DNA of 64,000 nucleotides from CAIWHR01 sp963724975 (GTDB lineage: Bacteria > Pseudomonadota > Gammaproteobacteria > Burkholderiales > Casimicrobiaceae): positions 682,001-746,000 of the forward strand of contig CAVRXB010000005.1 of the NCBI GenBank assembly GCA_963724975.1, written 5' to 3'. Position numbers and translations under genes: made by a program. A model generated the notes under the pieces. The model did no database searches, had not been told where the DNA came from, and saw only the letters and a list, made by a program, of their open reading frames with translations. This document shows positions 9,133 through 16,765 of this stretch, piece after piece. Numbering within the stretch: the stretch's first letter is position 1; the number at the start of each line of letters is the position of its first letter.

Positions 9133-10005
9133 CTAACTCCAGTAAAGGCGAAGCGGATTGTCGACCAGCAACTTCTTCTGCAGCGCAGGTGTCGTCGCGA
9201 TCCGCGGCACGAAATCGACCAGCTTGCCGTCGTCGGGCATATGGGTTTTCATGTTGGGGTGCGGCCAGTCGGTGCCCCATAACACCCGATCGGGAAAGGC
9301 TTCGACCAGCCGCTTGCCGAATGGTACGACGTCGTCGTAGGCAGGCGGCCCGGATTTCGACAGCCGTTCGGGACAGCTCACCTTCGACCAGATGTTGGAG
9401 TGCTCCGAAAGGAGCCGTACGAACCGTTCGAATTCCGGACTCTCGACCGGTTTTCCGACGTCGGGCCGGCCCATGTGGTCGACGACGACGGTGGTCGGCA
9501 GCGTCGTGAAAAAATCCCACAGCTCGGGCAAGTCCTGTGCCTCGAAATACACCACGACGTGCCAGCCGAGCGGCGCGATTCGTTGCGCAATCTCGACAAG
9601 GACCTCGCGCGGCGTGAAGTCGACCAGCCGGCGGACGAAGTTGAAACGCGTGCCGCGGACACCGGCGTCGTGCAGGGCGCGCATTTCCGCATCGGTGACA
9701 TCGCGGCCGACGGAGGCAACGCCGCGCGCCCGCCCGCCGGAGTGGACCAGCGCGTCGACGAGAGCGCGATTGTCGTTGCCATGGCACGTCGCCTGCACGA
9801 TGACATTGCGTTCGAACCCGAGAAAATCGCGCAGCGCGAACAGCTTTTCCTTCGGCGCATCGCACGGCGTGTACTTGCGCTCGGGCGCGTAGGGAAATGT
9901 CCCCGCGGGGCCGAACACGTGGCAATGCGCGTCGACCGCGCCACGCGGTACCGCGAAGCCGGGCTTCGACGGGGCGGGATCGAACGGCAGGTAGTCGGCA
10001 TCCAC
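9133..10005 (-). CDS. ligI: 2-pyrone-4,6-dicarboxylate hydrolase (LigI type)
   Basis: A 290-residue amidohydrolase-superfamily enzyme that opens 2-pyrone-4,6-dicarboxylate to 4-oxalomesaconate. The HxH motif in DAHCHVFGP is near residues 25-33. TRFNFVRR, VVVDHMGRPD and the late LWGTDWPHPN with the conserved aspartate are family landmarks. No ATG exists near the N-terminus. GTG at 10005, 7 bp after the ligK stop, gives the expected length (about 293 in known LigI). Confidence 0.93.
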   Translation of the reverse strand: MDADYLPFDPAPSKPGFAVPRGAVDAHCHVFGPAGTFPYAPERKYTPCDAPKEKLFALRDFLGFERNVIVQATCHGNDNRALVDALVHSGGRARGVASVGRDVTDAEMRALHDAGVRGTRFNFVRRLVDFTPREVLVEIAQRIAPLGWHVVVYFEAQDLPELWDFFTTLPTTVVVDHMGRPDVGKPVESPEFERFVRLLSEHSNIWSKVSCPERLSKSGPPAYDDVVPFGKRLVEAFPDRVLWGTDWPHPNMKTHMPDDGKLVDFVPRIATTPALQKKLLVDNPLRLYWS

Positions 10006-10012
10006 GTGGCGA

Positions 10013-10705
10013 TCAGTCGACGTATTTGAGGCCGGCTTTCGCAAGCGCGTCGCGCATCCCGTAAATGTCGAGGCCGAGCTCGCCGGCGGCGAGCCGGATG
10101 CGCGTCGCTTCTTCCTTCTTGTCGCGGGCTTCGGCTGCGTCCGCCACCGCGGCCACCCGGTCGCGCGGCACCACGACGACGCCGTCGCCATCTGCGACGA
10201 TCGCATCTCCGGGCTCGACCAGCATTCCGGCGCAGACGACCGGCACGTTGACCGAACCCAGCGTCGCCTTGACCGTTCCGCGCGCGCAGATCGCACGCGA
10301 CCACACCGGGAATTTCATCTCGGTCAGTGTCGTCACGTCGCGAATCCCGGCATCGATCACGAGGCCAACGGCACCGCGCGCGCGAAACGACGTCGCCAGG
10401 AGGTCGCCGAACATTCCGTCGTCGTTGTCCGTGGTGACCGCAACGACGACGATATCACCCGGACGAATCAACTCGGCCGCGACGTGCAGCATCCAGTTGT
10501 CACCCGGTTGCGCGAGCACCGTCACCGCGGTTCCGCACGCGGCGGCGCCGGAATAGATGGGACGCATGTAGGACCGAAGCAACCCCGTCCGTCCCTGCGC
10601 TTCGTGCACGGTGGCAACGCCGTAGCGCCGCAGTCGCTCGATCGCGCCGGCATCTGCGCGCTCGATGGTGCGAACTGCGATCCCCGTTTTCCCGTATTCG
10701 CTCAT
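10013..10705 (-). CDS. ligK: 4-carboxy-4-hydroxy-2-oxoadipate aldolase (LigK/ProA type)
   Basis: A 230-residue RraA-fold pyruvate aldolase that splits carboxy-hydroxy-oxoadipate into pyruvate and oxaloacetate and usually also decarboxylates oxaloacetate. Recognised by VATVHEAQGRTGLL, LAQPGDNWMLH and the metal/substrate motif GLVIDAGIRD with the conserved Arg-Asp pair near residue 123. It is the first gene of the operon. The upstream 39-bp operator-like element at 10794-10832 lies 88 bp from the start codon. Confidence 0.93.
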   Translation of the reverse strand: MSEYGKTGIAVRTIERADAGAIERLRRYGVATVHEAQGRTGLLRSYMRPIYSGAAACGTAVTVLAQPGDNWMLHVAAELIRPGDIVVVAVTTDNDDGMFGDLLATSFRARGAVGLVIDAGIRDVTTLTEMKFPVWSRAICARGTVKATLGSVNVPVVCAGMLVEPGDAIVADGDGVVVVPRDRVAAVADAAEARDKKEEATRIRLAAGELGLDIYGMRDALAKAGLKYVD

Positions 10706-10793
10706 CGTTGCCGCTCCCTCGCGCTGAAGCCCGGGCCGACGCCTCGCCGCCTGGCCATGGACCTAGTGTGCGCCGCAACCCTCATGTATGAAT

Positions 10794-10832
10794 AGCGCTA
10801 TTGCTGCACTAGCAGATATGCCGGATCGGCAT
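10794..10832. promoter_or_regulatory. 39-bp double-dyad operator, copy 1 (upstream of ligK)
   Basis: Two adjacent inverted repeats are visible: TGCT-N5-AGCA and ATGCCG-N3-CGGCAT. The same element with 34 of 39 identical bases recurs at 11593-11631 between the LysR gene and the ModA-like gene. Position before the lig operon and near a LysR gene suggests it is the binding site of that LysR protein. The ATGCCG-N3-CGGCAT half has the T-N11-A spacing typical of LysR boxes. Confidence 0.7.
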
Positions 10833-10840
10833 GGCGTTCG

Positions 10841-11524
10841 TCATGCGGGCTCCATCCCGTTTCGCCGCTTCGCCGCGGCGGCGGCGGGCGATGCCATGAA
10901 CGCGAGCATCGAGCACACCGCTTCGCGCTGCGTCGACGTCGTTGACACGCCCGCCGAGAACGTCGTGACGATCTGGATCGCCGGGGGCAGCGGTCCCAGC
11001 ACGTCGATGCCCCCGAGGTGAATGAGCTCGGAGAGCTGCTGGAACCCGAGCTCGACCTTCCCCTCGGCCACCAACGCACCGACCGGCACGCCCGGCGGCG
11101 CCTGCACGATGCGCGATTTCACGGCGTCGGCGACGCCCCAGCGCTCGAACAGCCTCGCGAGATGCGCGCCGCTCGGCCCGGTCGAGTAGCCGACGGTGCT
11201 CGCTGCGAGCACGGCGCGCCGGACCGCGTCCTCGGAGCCGATCTCGGGCCGCGAGGCGCCCGCTCGAACCGCGATCGATACGCCGGATCGGGCGAGGTCG
11301 ACCCGGCTTCCGGCCACGATCCTGCCTTCCCCTATCAGCTGGTCGATCACGTCGGCCGCCAGCACGACCGCATCGATGGGTTCGCCGGCGCGCACGCGCC
11401 TGGCCGCGTCGACACCCCCTACCGATTCGAGCACGACCTCGCGCGACCGGCCGACCGCTTCGACGAGCTCGGCCAGCACCTGGCGCGTGGCCATCGATGA
11501 AACGATCCTTATCGGGGAAGTCAT
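10841..11524 (-). CDS. ModA-like solute-binding protein without signal peptide
   Basis: A 227-residue protein of the molybdate/sulfate-binding (ModA-like, PBP type II) fold: MTSPIRIVSSMATRQVLAELV, then a PEIGSEDAVRRAVLAA stretch and GYSTGPSGAHLARLFERWG. It lacks any N-terminal hydrophobic segment, so it is probably cytoplasmic, and no transporter genes adjoin it. Homologues of this kind accompany aromatic catabolism genes in Betaproteobacteria (recollection). A small-molecule-binding accessory or enzyme-like role is possible. It reads out from the divergent region shared with lysR. Confidence 0.72.
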   Translation of the reverse strand: MTSPIRIVSSMATRQVLAELVEAVGRSREVVLESVGGVDAARRVRAGEPIDAVVLAADVIDQLIGEGRIVAGSRVDLARSGVSIAVRAGASRPEIGSEDAVRRAVLAASTVGYSTGPSGAHLARLFERWGVADAVKSRIVQAPPGVPVGALVAEGKVELGFQQLSELIHLGGIDVLGPLPPAIQIVTTFSAGVSTTSTQREAVCSMLAFMASPAAAAAKRRNGMEPA

Positions 11525-11592
11525 CGGAGGTCGGTCGAGCAGTGCGATGTGATCGCAGCGCCCAGTTTGCGCCGAGCCGGGACCAACATGAA

Positions 11593-11631
11593 AGCGCTAT
11601 TGCTACACTAGCAGTTATGCCGATGCGGCAT
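11593..11631. promoter_or_regulatory. 39-bp double-dyad operator, copy 2 (lysR / ModA-like divergent region)
   Basis: Contains TGCTA-CAC-TAGCA, a perfect 5-bp dyad, followed by ATGCCG-ATG-CGGCAT. The element differs from copy 1 at 5 of 39 positions, three of which are the spacer of the second dyad, so dyad arms are what is conserved. It ends 15 bp before the LysR start codon and lies 68 bp before the ModA-like start. It fits autoregulation plus divergent control. Confidence 0.7.
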
Positions 11632-11646
11632 GGCATCGGCCTCGCT

Positions 11647-12579
11647 ATGGACCTGAAGCAACTCGAGTACTTCGTCGCCGTCGTCGACCTCGGCGGCTTC
11701 AGCCGCGCCGCGCGCCTCCTCCGCATCGCTCAACCGGCGATCAGCCGCCAGGTGCGCAATCTGGAAGTGGAGCTCCGCCAGAATCTGCTGGTGCGCAACG
11801 GTCGCGGTGCAAATCCGACCGAGGCGGGCAAGCGGCTGCTCGCGCACGCGCGCGGCATCCTGCAGCAGGTCGATCGCGCGCGCGCCGAAGTCGACGAAAT
11901 CAAAGGTGCCCCCGTGGGTCACGTCGTCGTCGGCTTGCCGCCGACGCTCGCGCGCATCATGACGGCACCGGTGGTGCGCGAATTCCGGCGGCGCTTCCCG
12001 CGCGCGTCGCTGTCGATCGTCGAAGGCCTCTCGTCGTACATGCACGAGTGGCTGCAGGTCGGACGGATCGACATCGGCCTCCTCTACAATCCGACGCCTT
12101 CGCCGGCGATCGACAGCCGCCCACTGTTCGAAGACGCGCTTTGCTTTGTCGGCCGAAGGCAAAAAGACGCAACGCCGCGTGCGATGCCGCTACGGGATTT
12201 GCCGCGCTATCCGCTCATCATCCCCAGCCGCCCGCATGCCATCCGGATGCTGGTCGAGACGCGGCTCGCGGCGGTCGGACTGAAGCCGCAGGTGGCGATG
12301 GAAATCGATGCCGTGGCGGCGATCCTCGAGCTCGTCGCGGAGGGACATGGATTTGCGGTGCTGTCGCCGAGGGCGCTGGAAGGCGCCGACGTCGCGCGCC
12401 GCCTCGTGTCGCGGCCGATCGTCCGTCCCCGCTTGTCGAGCACGCTGGCGATCGCCACCTCGGCGCAGCGCCCTTCCACACCGCTGCAGCAGGCCACCGT
12501 CACCTTGATCGAAGACGCGGCGCGGAGCACGATGGCATCGTCACGACGTCAAGCAAATCGGGCAAAGGGATTGAAATGA
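11647..12579 (+). CDS. LysR-family regulator of the protocatechuate operon (putative)
   Basis: A 310-residue LysR-type regulator with the winged helix at MDLKQLEYFVAVVDLGGFSR and RIAQPAISRQVRNLE (residues 1-60), followed by an effector-binding domain. I chose the ATG at 11647 because MDLKQLEYF is the family start; an upstream ATG at 11618 falls inside the operator. It is divergent from the lig side and overlaps the next gene by 4 bp. The role in controlling lig genes is inferred from position and the duplicated operator. The inducer would likely be a pathway intermediate. Confidence 0.88.
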   Translation: MDLKQLEYFVAVVDLGGFSRAARLLRIAQPAISRQVRNLEVELRQNLLVRNGRGANPTEAGKRLLAHARGILQQVDRARAEVDEIKGAPVGHVVVGLPPTLARIMTAPVVREFRRRFPRASLSIVEGLSSYMHEWLQVGRIDIGLLYNPTPSPAIDSRPLFEDALCFVGRRQKDATPRAMPLRDLPRYPLIIPSRPHAIRMLVETRLAAVGLKPQVAMEIDAVAAILELVAEGHGFAVLSPRALEGADVARRLVSRPIVRPRLSSTLAIATSAQRPSTPLQQATVTLIEDAARSTMASSRRQANRAKGLK

Positions 12580-13511
12580 ATGACCATACACGAATCGACG
12601 ACCGCAACCTGGCGGTGATCGGGTTCGGCGAGGCAGGCCGGATACTCGCGGGCGGACTTCGCGCATCGGGACATTTCGACGTCTGCGCGTACGACATCCT
12701 CATCCACGATCCGGCGACACGCGGCCCCCTGCTCGCCGCCGCCGTCGAACGCCACGTCACCATGGCCGAATCGCACGCCGAGGCGATTCGCGGCGCGCGC
12801 ATCATCGTGTCCGCGGTCACTGCTGCCTCGTCGGCCGACGCCGCCCGCGAAGCCGCTTCGACATTGACGCCCGGCCAGATTTTCGCCGATCTGAATTCCG
12901 TGTCGCCGGGAACGAAGCGTTCGAATGCCAAGCTGATCGAAAGTGCCGGCGGACGCTATGTCGATGTCGCCGTGATGGCGCCGCTCCCGCCGTACGGTCT
13001 CAAGGTGCCAATCCTTCTGGGCGGCGAGGCGGCCGTCGATCTCGCCTCGCGCCTTGCACCGGCAGGAATGAATTTCGAGATCGTCGCCGACGACATCGGC
13101 ATCGCATCGGCAATCAAGATGTGCCGCAGCGTGATGATCAAGGGCATCGAGGCGCTCGTCGTCGAATGCCTCCTGGGAGCGCGGCACTACGGCGTCGAGG
13201 ATCGCGTGCTGGCCTCGCTCGAGGAAACGTTCCCGCAGATGAAGTGGGACGAGCGCGCGGACTACCTCGTGAGCCGTGTCGTCGTGCACGGACGGCGACG
13301 CGCAGCCGAGATGCGCGAAGTCGCAGTGACGATACGGGAGGCGGGACTGGAGTCGTTCATGGCGAGCGCGACGGCGCAATGCCAGGACCACATCGCCGAC
13401 ATTGTCGACACCGGTACAGGATCGCGTGCGGTGGACAGCGATTTCTCGTGGCGGGCGTTCGCCGATGCCGTCGCGGCGCGCGGCCGAAAGATCAAGGACC
13501 CGGTGATGTGA
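12576..13511 (+). CDS. NAD(P)-dependent dehydrogenase with DUF1932 domain
   Basis: A 311-residue protein of the 6-phosphogluconate/3-hydroxyisobutyrate dehydrogenase superfamily. The Rossmann motif GFGEAG is near residues 16-21, a substrate-binding DLNSVSPGTKR follows near 109, and the catalytic-lysine region is SAIKMCRSVMIKG. The C-terminal half is the DUF1932 helical domain. ATG overlaps the LysR stop (ATGA), so the two are translated as a unit. It may reduce or oxidise a 2-hydroxy or 3-hydroxy acid in the aromatic pathway; the substrate is unknown. Confidence 0.82.
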   Translation: MNDHTRIDDRNLAVIGFGEAGRILAGGLRASGHFDVCAYDILIHDPATRGPLLAAAVERHVTMAESHAEAIRGARIIVSAVTAASSADAAREAASTLTPGQIFADLNSVSPGTKRSNAKLIESAGGRYVDVAVMAPLPPYGLKVPILLGGEAAVDLASRLAPAGMNFEIVADDIGIASAIKMCRSVMIKGIEALVVECLLGARHYGVEDRVLASLEETFPQMKWDERADYLVSRVVVHGRRRAAEMREVAVTIREAGLESFMASATAQCQDHIADIVDTGTGSRAVDSDFSWRAFADAVAARGRKIKDPVM

Positions 13512-13537
13512 CCAGAGCCTGAGGTGAAAAGCGCCGG

Positions 13538-14161
13538 CTAGCGGCTTTCCGGTGCAAGACCGCCCAGATAGGCTCGCACGCCGGGATCGGCGACGAGAGA
13601 ATCGAAGCCGGGGAATTCGGTCAACCGACCGCGCTGCACGAAGATGAAGCTTTCACAGGCTTCGCGCAGGATCTCGACGTGAAACGGCTCGTTCGGGTGC
13701 ATGCAGAGGAAGACGACGTTGCCTTCCTCCCGCAACCGCGCGAAAAACGCCAGCATGAAACCGATGTAGCCGTCCTGAATTGCGAACTGGGGCTCATCGA
13801 AGAGATGCACTCGCGGTCGAGCGCGTTCGGCGCGCTCGAGCAGGAACGACGGCACCGTCTTGCGGAAGGCGCGCACCTGATAGGACTGATGATAGTGAAT
13901 TGCGAGCCGGTCGCGCTCGCGATACCGGATGCGATGAATGTCGCGCCCGTCGACCAGCACGCGCCCGCCGCTCGGGCGATTGCTGCCGGTGATGAGCTCG
14001 AACAGCGTCGTCTTGCCGGAGCCATTGGGACCGAGAAGACCGATCGTGCGAGGCTCTTCGACGGCGAAATCCGCTTCGAGGCGGAAGGTCTCGCAGCGCG
14101 GCCAGCCGGGCGTGTGGTAACGCTTCTCGAGCGATTCGACGCGCAGCAGCGGCATTGCCAT
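13538..14161 (-). CDS. Degenerate ABC ATPase lacking the signature motif
   Basis: A 207-residue ABC-like protein. Walker A GPNGSGKT is intact at residues 44-51 and an FDEP Walker B at 121-124. A possible H-loop histidine is in CMHPNEP. Only about 22 residues separate the Q-loop region (HQSYQ) from Walker B, and no LSGGQ-like motif exists, so most of the helical subdomain is missing. The frame is uninterrupted. TGATG coupling to the LivF gene upstream makes it the last gene of the minus-strand transporter operon. It probably cannot form a normal sandwich dimer. Confidence 0.75.
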   Translation of the reverse strand: MAMPLLRVESLEKRYHTPGWPRCETFRLEADFAVEEPRTIGLLGPNGSGKTTLFELITGSNRPSGGRVLVDGRDIHRIRYRERDRLAIHYHQSYQVRAFRKTVPSFLLERAERARPRVHLFDEPQFAIQDGYIGFMLAFFARLREEGNVVFLCMHPNEPFHVEILREACESFIFVQRGRLTEFPGFDSLVADPGVRAYLGGLAPESR

Positions 14162-14859
14162 CAGTCGATCCCGAGCCAGGCTCGGCGAGCGGCAGCATCG
14201 TCGCGCAACTGTGCCGCGGGACCCGAGTGAACGATCCGGCCCAACCGCATCACGAATACACGGTCGGCGACATCGAGCACCGTGCGCACGTTCTGATCGA
14301 CGACGAGTGTTGCCACGCCCTCGCTTTTCAGCCGGCCGATCGTGCGCATCACGTCCTGCACGACCTTGGGAGCAAGACCTTGCGAGGGTTCGTCGAGCAG
14401 CACCAGTCCCGGGCCACCTACCAATGCTCGCGATATCGACACCATCTGCAGCTCGCCACCGGAAAGGTTTTCGCATTCGCGCGGCAGCAGATGCGGCAGC
14501 GCCGGGAAAACTTCGCAGCACTCTTCGATGGTGTAGCTGCGATACGGCGTGCGCTTGCGCGCGATCGACAGGTTGCGCGCGACGGTGAGCGAGGGCACGA
14601 TGCGCCGATCGTCGGGTACCCAGCCAACGCCCTTGCGCGCGATCTCGAACGTGCGCATTTGCGTGATGTCCGCGTCCGACAGCGCGATCTTCCCGCGTCG
14701 TGCCGGCGTGAGACCGAGAATTGAGCGCAGTGTCGTCGTCTTGCCGGCGCCATTGGGGCCGAGCAACGCGACGATTTCGCCGGCGGCCACATCGAGCGAC
14801 ACGTCGAACAGCACCTGCGTTTCGCCGTAGTAGGTGTCGATCCCCTGGATGCGCAGCAT
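14161..14859 (-). CDS. livF: Branched-chain-type ABC transporter ATPase LivF (second system)
   Basis: A 232-residue ATPase starting MLRIQGIDTYYGETQVLFDV. Walker A GPNGAGKT lies near residues 35-42, signature LSGGE in ENLSGGELQMVSISRAL, and Walker B LVLLDEPSQGLAP. The start codon overlaps the LivG stop by one base (TGATG). With LivG, LivM and the divergent LivH and receptor it makes a complete second Liv transporter. Confidence 0.92.
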   Translation of the reverse strand: MLRIQGIDTYYGETQVLFDVSLDVAAGEIVALLGPNGAGKTTTLRSILGLTPARRGKIALSDADITQMRTFEIARKGVGWVPDDRRIVPSLTVARNLSIARKRTPYRSYTIEECCEVFPALPHLLPRECENLSGGELQMVSISRALVGGPGLVLLDEPSQGLAPKVVQDVMRTIGRLKSEGVATLVVDQNVRTVLDVADRVFVMRLGRIVHSGPAAQLRDDAAARRAWLGID

Positions 14860-15599
14860 CAGGCGGCTCCCAATGCCGAGCGTTGCACCCACGGATTGCC
14901 GCGGAGCGCGGCGGGCGTTCCCGTGGCGATCACCTGGCCCCAATGGATGACATGCAGCGTGTCCGCGAGGCCAAACAGGAAGCGCATGTCATGCTCGATG
15001 ATCACCAGCGTCAGTTTGCGCTTGAGCTCGGCGATCAGCTCAGCGAGTCGCGCGGTGCCTTCGGCGCCAAGCCCGGAGGTGGGCTCGTCGAGAAACAGGA
15101 TGCGCGGCTCGGTGGCGAGCGCGAGCGCGATCTCGAGCGCGCGCCTCTCGCCGTATGCGAGATCCTTCGCCCTCGCCCGTTCGCGTCCGGCGAGGCCGAC
15201 GCGCGCGAGCAGCTCCGCGGCGCGGTCCTGCGCAGCGCTATCGCGCCCCCGGTCGTTCCAGGCGTCAAACGTGCGAGCACGCATTTGCGGCAACGCAATC
15301 TGGACATTGTCGAGCGCCGTCTCCTGATCGAACAGGCTGATCGACTGGAACGAGCGCGCCACGCCGCGGCGAGCAATCTCCGAGGGCGACTGACCGGCGA
15401 TATCGACGCCGTCGAGCAGCACGCGGCCGGAATCCGGTGCGTACAGACCCGTCAGCAGATTGAAGCACGTCGTCTTTCCAGCACCGTTGGGACCCATGAT
15501 CCCCGTCAGCGTGCCTTCTTCGAAGGCGATGTCGATACGCTCCAGCACGATGCGGTCGCCGAAGCGTTTGTGCAGGCCCTCGGCGACGAAAAGCGTCAC
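14859..15599 (-). CDS. livG: Branched-chain-type ABC transporter ATPase LivG (second system)
   Basis: A 246-residue ATPase. Walker A GPNGAGKT, LivG-type signature LAYGE and Walker B ILFLDEPTSGLG are all present, with VIIEHDMRFL as the H-loop. The GTG at 15599 overlaps the LivM stop (GTGA). The longer open frame to 16172 is antisense-type extension through LivM. It partners with LivF to drive the second channel. Confidence 0.92.
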   Translation of the reverse strand: MTLFVAEGLHKRFGDRIVLERIDIAFEEGTLTGIMGPNGAGKTTCFNLLTGLYAPDSGRVLLDGVDIAGQSPSEIARRGVARSFQSISLFDQETALDNVQIALPQMRARTFDAWNDRGRDSAAQDRAAELLARVGLAGRERARAKDLAYGERRALEIALALATEPRILFLDEPTSGLGAEGTARLAELIAELKRKLTLVIIEHDMRFLFGLADTLHVIHWGQVIATGTPAALRGNPWVQRSALGAA

Positions 15600-16585
15600 G
15601 GCTGCGCGCCCCGCCGGTGAAAGATGTCGCCAAAAATACCAGCGAGACCCTCGGGTTTCCACAACACGACTGCCATGAACAGCAGTCCATACCAAAGCAG
15701 CCACGTTTCGGTGTACGCGCCGAGGAGATCGCGCGCCAGGATAAAGAACGCGGCGCCGATGAGCGGTCCCCAGAAGCTCGTCAATCCTCCGCCGATCAGC
15801 ACCATCATCACGACAAACCCCGATTGATGAAGACTCATCACGTTCGGGTAGGCGGACTGCTGCGCTAGGGCGAACAGCGCGCCGGCGAATCCCGCGATCG
15901 CGGTGGACGCGACGAACACGATCCATTTGCAGAGCCACACGCGGTAGCCGAGGAACCGCGCGCGCATCTCGTTTTGCCGGATGCAGGCGAGCGCCCGACC
16001 GAGCGGCGAATGGACGAAGCGCCAGCAAAGCCAGACGACCAGCACCAGCGACACGACAGAAAACCCGAGGAGCGCATCGTTCCCTTTCAGAGGGATTCCC
16101 GCGAATCCGAAGTCCGCTATCGGACGCTTGAGGTTGAGCAGGCCGTCCTCGCCTCCCGTCACCGAATGCCACTTGATTGCGACAAACCAGAACACCTGGC
16201 CGAACGCGATCGTCAGCAGCGCGTAGTAGATGCCGCGCCTGTGCGAAATGAACACACCCACGACCGCACCGGCGAACGCAGCCGCCAGGATCGCCGCGGC
16301 AAGATCGAGCCAGAGATTGCCGGTGACGTTCTTCTGCAGGAGGCCGAATGCGTAGGCACCGACGCCGAAGAATGCGCCATGGCCGAACGACGGCAGGCCG
16401 GAATGCCCGAGCAGCAGGTTATACCCCTGCGCATAGATCATCCAGATCGCGATCTCGAGGCCGAGGTACGGGTAGAGGCCGATGCGGGCAACCCACCATG
16501 GCGCAGTGCCGAGTATCAGCGCGAGCGCAACGAGCGGCAACGGAACGCGGGCGGCGGGGGTAGAGCGGTAGGCAGGGACCTGCAT
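15596..16585 (-). CDS. livM: Branched-chain-type ABC permease LivM (second system)
   Basis: About 329 residues with eight or more hydrophobic segments and the LivM landmark GYNLLLGHSGLPSFGHGAFFG. The start at 16585 (MQVPAYRST) begins just before the first membrane segment. It is the first gene of the minus-strand operon. A 180-bp divergent promoter region separates it from the receptor gene on the other strand, so both halves of the transporter are probably co-regulated. Confidence 0.9.
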   Translation of the reverse strand: MQVPAYRSTPAARVPLPLVALALILGTAPWWVARIGLYPYLGLEIAIWMIYAQGYNLLLGHSGLPSFGHGAFFGVGAYAFGLLQKNVTGNLWLDLAAAILAAAFAGAVVGVFISHRRGIYYALLTIAFGQVFWFVAIKWHSVTGGEDGLLNLKRPIADFGFAGIPLKGNDALLGFSVVSLVLVVWLCWRFVHSPLGRALACIRQNEMRARFLGYRVWLCKWIVFVASTAIAGFAGALFALAQQSAYPNVMSLHQSGFVVMMVLIGGGLTSFWGPLIGAAFFILARDLLGAYTETWLLWYGLLFMAVVLWKPEGLAGIFGDIFHRRGAQP

Positions 16586-16765
16586 CGGGAACTGGAACGC
16601 GCCGGCAATCCCTGTTCTAATTGCGGTTGCGGCAGAATAAACGTTATGTCGCCGCAAGACCAGCGTGCAAATGGCGGCGAACCGGCGGCGAACAGCGAAA
16701 GACTGGCAGCCGATGGCTGGCTTCACGCGCTACGAAGATCTCGCGAAGGTCAAGGAGGAGGGACG

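Noticed and set aside
13512..13537. Terminator between the DUF1932 gene and the degenerate ABC gene
   Set aside because: Only imperfect pairing around GCCGGCTAGCGGC and no T-run.
15974..16765. Long N-terminal extension of the Tat-exported receptor frame
   Set aside because: It is antisense to livM, and a strong ribosome site plus Tat signal mark 16766 as the start.
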